Shown here piece by piece: positions 1-6,361 of a stretch of DNA of 9,014 nucleotides. Numbering within the stretch: the first letter of the stretch is position 1; the number at the start of each line of letters is the position of its first letter. Origin of the DNA: Candidatus Dadabacteria bacterium (lineage in GTDB: Bacteria; Desulfobacterota_D; UBA1144; Nemesobacterales; CSP1-2); assembly GCA_022615255.1 (NCBI GenBank), contig JAKEHC010000063.1, positions 1-9,014 on the forward strand, in the 5' to 3' direction. The notes below the pieces were generated by a model that ran no database searches, was not told the DNA's origin, and saw only the letters and a list, made by a program, of their open reading frames with translations. The position numbers and the translations under genes are program-made.

Positions 1-111
1 ATACTAAATGTATAAAGCACATACGAAGTCAAGAATTAGAAACTTTGAATAAAACCCGAAAGTCAAACTGACAACAAAAGCGCCTATAAAACGAAATAAG
101 CCTTTTAAGTA

Positions 112-2937
112 CTAAGCCCTTATTTCCCTTAAATGTCTAATACATATATCACATAAAGTTGGATAATCTTGATTATTTCCGACAGAGGTTCTATAAGTCC
201 AACATCTTTCGCATTTCTCTCCAGGAGCTTTTCGAACTTTTATCATAAGCCTAGTAATATCGGTGCTTTCAAAAACATTATTACCTTTTGGAGATTCGCT
301 AATGGCTTCTAAATGTGATACAATCGCCAATGTTCTAAGCAATTCTGAATTTTCTTGAATAAAACCCAACTTATTCCCTTCCGCGTAAATTCCGACACCA
401 GCTTCAAGTGAACTCCCGATAAACTTATCTTTTCTAGCCCTTTCTAGCGCCTTTAATATTTCATCTCTTATTAGAAGAAGCCTATTCCATTTCTCTTCAA
501 GCTTATCATTAATAAACTCAATATTTGGAAAATCTGTTAGATGAACACTTTCCGTTTTCTCGCCTGGAATATACTGCCATACCTCATCCGCTGTGAATGA
601 AAGAATGGGGGCAGAAAGCCTTATGAGCCAATTTAAAAGAACATAAATTGCAGTTTGTGCTGATCTTCTTTTCTCTGAGTTAGGAGGAAAGGTATATAGA
701 ACATCTTTTTGAATATCAAGATAAACTGCACTTAGATCCACGATACAAAAACGTTGTAGCTCATTATAAACGATATGAAATTCATAATCGTCATAACCCT
801 TAAGTATCTTACTAGATAAAATCCCAAGCCTATGAAGAATCCATTTGTCAATTTCCTTTAGCCTTTCATATTCTAGTGCATCTCTTACAGGATCAAAATC
901 GTAGAGATTTCCCAGAAGATACCGAAACGTATTTCTTATCTTTCTGTATGACTCTGTAAGTCTCTCTAGAATTTCAGTTGAGATCCTGATGTCACTTCTA
1001 TAGTCTTCAGCTACAACCCAAAGTCTTAAAACTTCTGCTCCATATTTTTTTATGATGTCAGATGGGACGATTACATTCCCTTTTGATTTCGACATCTTCT
1101 CACCTTCTTTATCAACAACGAACCCATGAGTAAGAACGGCTTTATAAGGGGTGAATCCTCTTGTTCCAACACTGGCAAGAAGGCTTGAATGAAACCACCC
1201 TCTATGCTGGTCGCTCCCTTCCAGGTACATATCTGCAGGCATAGAAAGTTTAGGATTTCCTTCGAGCACCGATGCAAAACTCACACCCGAATCAAACCAA
1301 ACATCTAATATATCGGTCTCTCTTCTAAAGCCTTCGTTTCGGCATTTAGGGCATTTTGTTCCGGGAGGGAGCAGCTCATTAGTTTCAAGAGTAAACCAAG
1401 CATCTGCGCCATGCCTTTCAAAAATCCGAGCTACATAATCAACAATACCAGATTCCATAAGTATGTAGTCGCAAGAGTCACAATAGAACACAACGATAGG
1501 CACACCCCAGGCTCTTTGCCTTGAAACACACCAATCTGATCGATTCTCAATCATGTTATAAATCCTCTCTCTACCCCATTCCGGAATCCACCTTACGCGC
1601 TCACTAATTTCCTGAAGCGCCTTAAGCCTTAAACTATTTTTATCCATGGAAATAAACCACTGAGGAGTTGCCCTAAAGATAATCGGGCTTTTACACCGCC
1701 AGCAGTGAGGGTAAGAGTGTGTGATCTTATCTTCTATTAAAAGATTTCCCACCTCCTTAAGTTTTTCTATTATCTTTTTGTTTGCATCATAGACAAAAAT
1801 ATTACTAAAAAACTCAACGTCTCTAATGAATCGCCCTCTCTCATCCACAGGAGCATAAATATCAAGGTTGTATTTTATTCCGATTTCATAATCTTCCTGT
1901 CCATGCCCAGGAGCTATATGAACGATACCAGTTCCTGTTTCAAGGGTAACGAAACTTCCTAAAGTTGCAATGGACTCTCTTTTATAAAATGGATGTCTAA
2001 ACCTTACCCCTTCAAATGACCTTCCTTGAAATTTTTGGATGATAGTGACTTTCTTGTCTAGTACATTCTCAAGAAGCGCTTCAGCAAGGATATATACTTC
2101 CCCTTCTCTCTCCGCCGCAACATAAACATAATCAGGATGAAAGGCTAGCGCTAAGTTTGCCGGAAGCGTCCAGGGGGTTGTAGTCCAGATTAGAACAGAC
2201 ACCCTCTTTCCAGAAAGGATGGGAAACTCGGTAAAGAACTCTTTATTTATTTGGGGTTTACTAACGTCTAATATTAAAGGAAACTTTACATAAATCGAGG
2301 GCGATGTTTTATCCTCATATTCTACCTCAGCTTCAGCCAATGCCGTTTGACAGGAATAACACCAATAAACTGGTTTCTTCCCCCGATATAGATTTCCAAC
2401 TTTGATGAATTCCCCTAATTCTCTTGCAATCGTAGCCTCATAATCATAACTCATTGTAAGGTAAGGATGCTCCCAGTCTCCAAATACCCCAATGCGTTTG
2501 AACTCTTCACGCTGAATCCCAACAAACTTTTGAGCGTAATTTCTACACATTTTTCTTATTTCGGCCTTTGAAATGGACTCTTTTTTAGCACCCGTATCTT
2601 TCGTCACTTGATATTCAATTGGAAGTCCATGGCAATCCCAACCTGGAACATAATAAGAATCCAATCCATGCATGGTTTTTGATTTTACTATTACATCCTT
2701 AAGGATTTTATTAAGACAGTGGCCAAGATGTATGTGTCCATTTGCATACGGCGGGCCATCATGAAGAATAAATTTCGACTTACCCAGAGATTTTTCACGG
2801 ATTTTTTTATACAGTTTTATAGATTCCCATCTCTCAAGAAGCTCCGGTTCTTTTTGATTTAGGTTAGCCTTCATCGGAAATTCTGAATGGGGGAGATTAA
2901 GAGTATTTTTGTAATCCAAGGGTTTGTCTTCAGCCAT
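112..2937 (-). CDS. ileS: Isoleucyl-tRNA synthetase (class I, bacterial type), complete
   Basis: Charges tRNA-Ile with isoleucine in the cytoplasm and hydrolyses mischarged Val-tRNA. The 941-aa length is typical of bacterial IleRS. Visible in order: the HIGH signature as HLGH (residues 70-73) inside a GPPYANG context; the PGWDCHGLPIE block (98-108); the CP1 editing domain with WTTTPWTLPAN (251-261) and the GTGIVHIAPGHGQEDY stretch (335-350; D349 aligns with the known editing Asp); KMSKS (614-618); the anticodon-binding domain (about 695-850); and a C-terminal zinc finger, C909/C912/C929/C932. Additional Cys pairs C193/C196 with C412/C415, and C486/C489 with C529/C532, look like the two catalytic-core zinc knuckles of thermophile-type IleRS. 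The start ATG is preceded by GAGGA (2954-2950), a rather long 12 bases away. No T-box leader was found. The neighbouring lspA often seen after ileS is not visible in the 111 bases that remain. Confidence 0.98.
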   Translation of the reverse strand: MAEDKPLDYKNTLNLPHSEFPMKANLNQKEPELLERWESIKLYKKIREKSLGKSKFILHDGPPYANGHIHLGHCLNKILKDVIVKSKTMHGLDSYYVPGWDCHGLPIEYQVTKDTGAKKESISKAEIRKMCRNYAQKFVGIQREEFKRIGVFGDWEHPYLTMSYDYEATIARELGEFIKVGNLYRGKKPVYWCYSCQTALAEAEVEYEDKTSPSIYVKFPLILDVSKPQINKEFFTEFPILSGKRVSVLIWTTTPWTLPANLALAFHPDYVYVAAEREGEVYILAEALLENVLDKKVTIIQKFQGRSFEGVRFRHPFYKRESIATLGSFVTLETGTGIVHIAPGHGQEDYEIGIKYNLDIYAPVDERGRFIRDVEFFSNIFVYDANKKIIEKLKEVGNLLIEDKITHSYPHCWRCKSPIIFRATPQWFISMDKNSLRLKALQEISERVRWIPEWGRERIYNMIENRSDWCVSRQRAWGVPIVVFYCDSCDYILMESGIVDYVARIFERHGADAWFTLETNELLPPGTKCPKCRNEGFRRETDILDVWFDSGVSFASVLEGNPKLSMPADMYLEGSDQHRGWFHSSLLASVGTRGFTPYKAVLTHGFVVDKEGEKMSKSKGNVIVPSDIIKKYGAEVLRLWVVAEDYRSDIRISTEILERLTESYRKIRNTFRYLLGNLYDFDPVRDALEYERLKEIDKWILHRLGILSSKILKGYDDYEFHIVYNELQRFCIVDLSAVYLDIQKDVLYTFPPNSEKRRSAQTAIYVLLNWLIRLSAPILSFTADEVWQYIPGEKTESVHLTDFPNIEFINDKLEEKWNRLLLIRDEILKALERARKDKFIGSSLEAGVGIYAEGNKLGFIQENSELLRTLAIVSHLEAISESPKGNNVFESTDITRLMIKVRKAPGEKCERCWTYRTSVGNNQDYPTLCDICIRHLREIRA

Positions 2938-3079
2938 AGTGAATTAGTGTCCTCTTCATATTTGTCAATTTTTCATTTTAACAATAACTATTCGATAACA
3001 GATAGAACGATATTAATTATTTGTCTACTAGTAATCTATAAAGCTTTTAGTCAGTGATAAAGTTTAAAAGAAGAACATA

Positions 3080-3085
3080 ATTATA
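3080..3085 (-). promoter_or_regulatory. Possible -10 box for ileS
   Basis: An exact TATAAT on the minus strand lies about 143 bases upstream of the ileS start in an otherwise featureless AT-rich gap (2938-3169). No convincing -35 hexamer sits 16-18 bases upstream of it, so in DNA this AT-rich it could be chance. A TTGACA at 2968-2963 is too close to the start codon and has no good -10 partner. Confidence 0.25.
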
Positions 3086-3139
3086 GCCAATTGTTTTAGG
3101 GTTGCTTTATTAAGATAATACCTTTATATCGAGAGTAGT

Positions 3140-3160
3140 AAAAGCAAGTTTTATCAACTT
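3140..3160 (-). terminator. Weak hairpin after the transporter gene
   Basis: Just beyond the transporter stop codon, the minus strand reads AAGTT, a 5-base loop, AACTT (3160-3146), then GCTTTT. The stem is only five A/T-rich pairs and the T run is short, so an intrinsic terminator is possible but poorly supported. Without it the transporter transcript could read on into ileS. Confidence 0.2.
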
Positions 3161-3169
3161 AACAAATAG

Positions 3170-4453
3170 TTACAAGAGAAAAACAAAAGTTATAAGTATA
3201 TAAAGAGGTATTAAAATCATACCTGAATAAACCATATAACCGAAAAAACTAGGCATTTTGATACCGGCTTCATCGCAGATCGATTTCACCATAAAATTTG
3301 GGCCGTTTCCAATATAAGAATTCGCACCCATAAAAACTGCTCCAGCGCTTATAGCGAGAAGTATATCCTCAGGGACGCCAACTATTCCGCCTCCAATTCC
3401 CAATCCCTGAGCCAGGGAAAAGAAAGAGAGATAAGTAGGTGCGTTATCTAAAAAAGATGAAAGGCTTCCTGTAAGCCAGAAAAACTGCCAAGGTTCTTCA
3501 ATCCCAAACTCAGCGCCTCTCGCTTTAAGAATCAAAAGCGCAGGAATCATCGTCGCAAATATGCCTGCAAATAGTACAGCCACTTCAGTTATAGGATATA
3601 ACGTAAATTTGTTTTTGGTTTTGATCTCCTTTGCCGTGTATCTGTAAGAAAGATAGCCCATTAAAATCATAGCTAACTCTCTATAAGGTGTAGATAAAAA
3701 TACTGCACCTACTACGCCAAGAAACCACAAAAAGTTTATCTTTCCCTTAATTCTTAACGGCTCTTCAAGAAGCTTGTCACTTATAATATCAGTTCCTAAC
3801 TCCTTCTTCCACGCTCGTATTTCGAATAAATAAAAAGTTACCAGAAGCAATGCGACAGCGGTAATCCAAAGAGGAAAAAGTTTTAATGTCCAGAAAAACG
3901 GCACACCCTGAAGATATCCAAGAAAAAGCGGCGGGTCGCCAAGGGGTGTAAGGGAGCCGCCTATATTGCTTACGAGAAATATAAAAAATATCGGTATGTG
4001 TTTTGTATGCTTTCTCAGATTGTTTGCTCTAAGTAGCGGTTTTATAAGAAGCATACTAGCTCCTGTCGTCCCTATCAGGTTTGCAAGCACAGAACCTATG
4101 CCTAGGAATACGGTATTTACAAAAGGTCTTCCTTCAGGGTTTCCTTCAAGTAAAATTCCGCCTGAAATCTTATATAGCGATGCAAGAAGAATAATGAAAG
4201 AAATATATTCGTGCGCACTATGCATTAGTTGATGGTAATCTTTAATAATAAAATAAATTACGATAGGAAGTCCCAAAATCGTGCTGACATAAGCTTTATG
4301 CCTATTACTCTCCCACCAGTGACTATGCGTAAGAGGAAGGATCGCGATGGCAAGCAGCATACAAATAAACGGTATAACGCTCCAAAAGGGAATCTGTGTA
4401 TTTATATCACTTGCAGCGTTTAGAAGGAATTCTTGGAATATCGAGTTTATCAT
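3170..4453 (-). CDS. CitMHS/NhaD-like ion transporter (probable Na+/H+ antiporter)
   Basis: Inner-membrane transporter of the ion-transporter superfamily that includes citrate (CitMHS), ArsB and NhaD carriers. The closest match from memory is the group annotated 'sodium:proton antiporter' or 'putative citrate transport'. About 427 aa with roughly 11-12 hydrophobic segments. Recognisable blocks (numbered with the TTG as residue 1) are LIGTTGASMLLIKPLLRAN (127-145), FLVSNIGGSLTPLGDPPLFLG (160-180), the SSFLDNAPTYLSF helix break (333-345) and the MGANSYIGNGPNFMVKSI block (376-393), the conserved half-site motifs of this family. I chose ATG at 4453; a TTG directly before it (4456) is also possible, and neither has a clear ribosome binding site. 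It lies 36 bases after the 110-aa gene on the same strand, so co-transcription and translational coupling are likely. Substrate is inferred; Na+, H+ or a carboxylate cannot be told apart from sequence. Confidence 0.88.
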   Translation of the reverse strand: MINSIFQEFLLNAASDINTQIPFWSVIPFICMLLAIAILPLTHSHWWESNRHKAYVSTILGLPIVIYFIIKDYHQLMHSAHEYISFIILLASLYKISGGILLEGNPEGRPFVNTVFLGIGSVLANLIGTTGASMLLIKPLLRANNLRKHTKHIPIFFIFLVSNIGGSLTPLGDPPLFLGYLQGVPFFWTLKLFPLWITAVALLLVTFYLFEIRAWKKELGTDIISDKLLEEPLRIKGKINFLWFLGVVGAVFLSTPYRELAMILMGYLSYRYTAKEIKTKNKFTLYPITEVAVLFAGIFATMIPALLILKARGAEFGIEEPWQFFWLTGSLSSFLDNAPTYLSFFSLAQGLGIGGGIVGVPEDILLAISAGAVFMGANSYIGNGPNFMVKSICDEAGIKMPSFFGYMVYSGMILIPLYILITFVFLL

Positions 4454-4489
4454 CAAACGTGAGAGTCAATGCGAGATTGATAAGATTCA

Positions 4490-4822
4490 TCAACCATCTA
4501 CCACAACCTCGAGTTCGTTATATAAAGCCCTTGAAAATTCAACCCATCTTTCCCAAGCCTCTTTATACTCGATATCCTCGTCAACCTTCTTCTTCAGTAT
4601 AAATCCATACGAGGTAAGCTCTAGTTTAAAGATACTTTTATCAAGTCTATCTTCGAGTATCTTTCCATAATGTTTTAGGAGTTCGATTTTTTCTGAATCC
4701 CCTTCTCTAAATTCAGATATAAAATACCCTAGAGACTGTGCAGTAGGCATCGTCATTATATTTGAGGCAAGCTCAAGTCCTTTTAATATTGTCTCAGCCT
4801 TCATTGAAATTAGAAGATCCAT
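4490..4822 (-). CDS. 110-aa protein of unknown function
   Basis: I do not recognise this family. It is a soluble-looking, charged, largely helical 110-aa protein (numerous E/K/L), without a signal peptide or transmembrane segment. It has a mid-region LGYFISEFREGD (31-42) and an acidic C-terminal helix rich in E, W and Y (83-106). It sits immediately upstream of the transporter on the same strand with a 36-base gap, and behind a good promoter (4874-4903), so it is probably the first gene of a two-gene operon. No Shine-Dalgarno sequence precedes the ATG; an in-frame ATG at codon 7 is an alternative start that also lacks one. The clean promoter, stop-free frame and consistent strand support a real gene. 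A regulatory or accessory role for the transporter would be a guess. Confidence 0.7.
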   Translation of the reverse strand: MDLLISMKAETILKGLELASNIMTMPTAQSLGYFISEFREGDSEKIELLKHYGKILEDRLDKSIFKLELTSYGFILKKKVDEDIEYKEAWERWVEFSRALYNELEVVVDG

Positions 4823-4873
4823 AATTCTGTTTAAATTGTTTAAGCTCTATTGCATGTAAGCTTTTCGGAGTTT

Positions 4874-4903
4874 ATTTTAAGACTAGAACACTAAATATGT
4901 CAA
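4874..4903 (-). promoter_or_regulatory. Sigma70-type promoter for the 110-aa gene and transporter
   Basis: On the minus strand, a perfect -35 TTGACA (4903-4898) is followed after 18 bases by TAAAAT (4879-4874), five of six matches to TATAAT. Transcription would begin near 4867, giving a leader of about 45 bases before the ATG at 4822. It is the best sigma70 match I found in the window. Confidence 0.55.
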
Positions 4904-5044
4904 CACTCTACATTCCTTACTCTATTTCTAGCTTTAATAAAACTAGGGATAATACAGATAGCATAAGATTAGAAATGAGAGATATATTAGGAGTTGCTTC
5001 TTCTACATTGATCTTATCAAAACTACTATTACCCTGCCATTTTA
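4904..5044. other. Divergent intergenic region, no gene seen
   Basis: This is the core of the roughly 300-base gap between the minus-strand 110-aa gene and the plus-strand oxidase. It is AT-rich and holds no recognisable gene or RNA. A frame open from 4897 runs through it into the oxidase start, but has no ribosome binding site, overlaps the opposing promoter and resembles nothing. Operators for either divergent unit could lie here, but I see no convincing long inverted repeat. Confidence 0.4.
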
Positions 5045-5085
5045 TTGACCCTTCATTAGTGTTGGATTTAAAAATCTCTTATAAT
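5045..5085 (+). promoter_or_regulatory. Promoter region of the oxidase/outer-membrane-factor pair
   Basis: Two overlapping readings are possible. A perfect TATAAT lies at 5080-5085, about 44 bases before the preferred GTG start, but without a good -35 at 16-18 bases. Alternatively, TTGACC (5045-5050) is separated by 19 bases from AAAAAT (5070-5075). That arrangement, with a long 19-base spacer and TTGACC merging into CTTC, resembles promoters controlled by MerR-family copper sensors such as CueR. The right half of the expected dyad is only partly present (GGA), so metal control is an inference. Confidence 0.4.
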
Positions 5086-5115
5086 ATAAGCTCATTACAT
5101 ATTAAACCTATTTAT

Positions 5116-5120
5116 GGAGA
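5116..5120 (+). promoter_or_regulatory. Ribosome binding site deciding the oxidase start
   Basis: GGAGA at 5116-5120 lies 8 bases before an in-frame GTG at 5129. The upstream ATG (5114) that would lengthen the protein by five residues has only T/A/C-rich sequence before it, and its own second codon forms this GGAG. The site therefore favours initiation at the GTG. Confidence 0.6.
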
Positions 5121-5128
5121 ATCGAGTT

Positions 5129-6361
5129 GTGGAGAGAAAGCTCTCGCGTCGTAATTTGTTGAAAAACGTGACTGCGGCGGTTGTAAGCGGGGCAACTGTA
5201 GCCACCGCCGGAGAAAAATCCACCCATGAGCATATGAAGATGGGTGCGATGGATCAAATGGACATAACTAAGGATTCATTTCCGCGCATCGACCCAAACA
5301 GAAAATATTCTCCTCCTCCACCTCTTATGGGAAAACAAATGGGACGAGTACATACCCTGAGCCACCCGCCTCTAGGGTATGAGATGGAAGGAAATGTTAA
5401 AGTATTTCACTTAATAGCTCAACCAGTAAAGGTAACTATTACCAAAGGTACAAAAGACCATCACCCTAGCACAAGAAAATTCCAACCTATGCCCACCTGG
5501 CCTAAAGAAATGATTGCGTGGGGATACAACGGGGTCTGTCCTGGGCCAACGCTCGAGGCTACTGAGGGTGATCGCGTTCGTATCGTCTTTAAAAATGAGC
5601 TTCCTGAACCGAGCTCTATACACTGGCATGGAATGGAATTACCATTCTCCCAAGATGGCGCAGCCGGATATAACCCATACGATCCTCAACTACCAGTTCC
5701 TCCGGGTAAGACACACGTTTATGAATTCAGACTATACCAATCTGGCACGCTTATTTACCACACAGGCTTTAACATGATGAAACAAGACGGACTAGGTTTA
5801 GGTGGGCTCTTTGTAATTCACCCCAAGAACCCTCAATATACAATTGACAAGGATTTTGCTATCCTGCTCCAGACATGGAACTTCTCCCCAGGCAATAAAA
5901 ATCCGAATATAACTGCCATGGAAGCCTCCTTTGCTACTTTCAACGGCAAAACTGCACCGGACATAGAGATGATGAAAGTGAAACAGGGAGACCTTGTTCG
6001 AATTCGCATAGGCAACTTAAGCCTTATGGCTCACCCAATACACTTACATGGTTATACCTTCAAGATAGTTGGCACAACGGGAGGGCCTATCCCAGAATCT
6101 GCCCAATGGCCTGAGGTGACTGTAAATGTTCCTCCCGGTTCTTCTCGTGATATTGAGTTTGTAGCCTGGAATCCCGGTACCTGGCGATTCCATTGTCACA
6201 TTCTTCACCATATTATGAACGCAATGACAGATATGCCCATGGGTATAGCGTCAGCAGAGGGCATGTTCACACACCTTCAAGTAACCCCTACCGATTCGAA
6301 TTACAACCCCAAAGATCCAACTGCCCCGTGGAAACCACCGACTCGTGAGGTCACAGAATAA
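5129..6361 (+). CDS. Tat-exported two-domain multicopper oxidase
   Basis: Probable periplasmic copper or laccase-type oxidase coupling one-electron substrate oxidation, likely Cu(I), to O2 reduction. 410 aa from GTG 5129; an ATG at 5114 gives 415 aa, and residue numbers here use that longer form. The N-terminus carries a Tat motif SRRNLLK (11-17), a short hydrophobic stretch and a likely ATA cleavage site (30-32), then a Met/His-rich segment (HEHMKMGAMDQM, 38-49). Domain 1 (about 85-238) has HWHG (170-173) and YHTG (216-218 for H-T-G). Domain 2 (about 245-395) has HPIHLHG (307-313) and HCHILHH (360-366), with Met371 placed as T1 axial ligand. The T1 site in domain 2 and two cupredoxin domains argue for a trimeric 2-domain laccase-like enzyme, not AniA/NirK nitrite reductase, whose T1 Cys is in domain 1. 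One T3 histidine is Gly218. The stop overlaps the next start by one base. Confidence 0.92.
   Translation: MERKLSRRNLLKNVTAAVVSGATVATAGEKSTHEHMKMGAMDQMDITKDSFPRIDPNRKYSPPPPLMGKQMGRVHTLSHPPLGYEMEGNVKVFHLIAQPVKVTITKGTKDHHPSTRKFQPMPTWPKEMIAWGYNGVCPGPTLEATEGDRVRIVFKNELPEPSSIHWHGMELPFSQDGAAGYNPYDPQLPVPPGKTHVYEFRLYQSGTLIYHTGFNMMKQDGLGLGGLFVIHPKNPQYTIDKDFAILLQTWNFSPGNKNPNITAMEASFATFNGKTAPDIEMMKVKQGDLVRIRIGNLSLMAHPIHLHGYTFKIVGTTGGPIPESAQWPEVTVNVPPGSSRDIEFVAWNPGTWRFHCHILHHIMNAMTDMPMGIASAEGMFTHLQVTPTDSNYNPKDPTAPWKPPTREVTE
6347..6351 (+). promoter_or_regulatory. Ribosome binding site of the outer-membrane factor inside the oxidase gene
   Basis: GAGGT at 6347-6351, within the last codons of the oxidase, lies 9 bases before ATG 6361. 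Together with the TAATG stop/start overlap this indicates translational coupling of the two genes. Confidence 0.6.

Noticed and set aside
1..111. Start of lspA or another gene downstream of ileS
   Set aside because: The minus-strand frames are short. One hydrophobic-looking stretch of about 32 codons has no start codon and ends in a stop, and does not resemble signal peptidase II.
2963..2968. TTGACA close to the ileS start as a -35 box
   Set aside because: The hexamer 17 bases downstream is AATTCA, a poor -10, and it would place the transcription start at or past the start codon.
2938..3169. T-box leader regulating ileS
   Set aside because: The minus strand here has no T-box core (GGGTGGNACCGCG-like), no terminator stem and too little GC for the structured leader.
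3966..4670. Several plus-strand open frames opposite the transporter and 110-aa genes
   Set aside because: They are antisense shadows of well-supported minus-strand genes, with no ribosome binding sites or recognisable products.
4897..5154. Plus-strand 85-codon open frame ahead of the oxidase
   Set aside because: It has no ribosome binding site, an unrelated-looking composition, overlaps the oxidase start in another frame and covers the opposing promoter. It is most likely chance in an AT-rich gap.
5129..6361. Copper nitrite reductase (NirK/AniA) identity for the oxidase
   Set aside because: NirK carries its T1 cysteine in domain 1 (YHC). Here that position is Thr, and the T1 Cys lies in domain 2 in an HCHxxxH motif.
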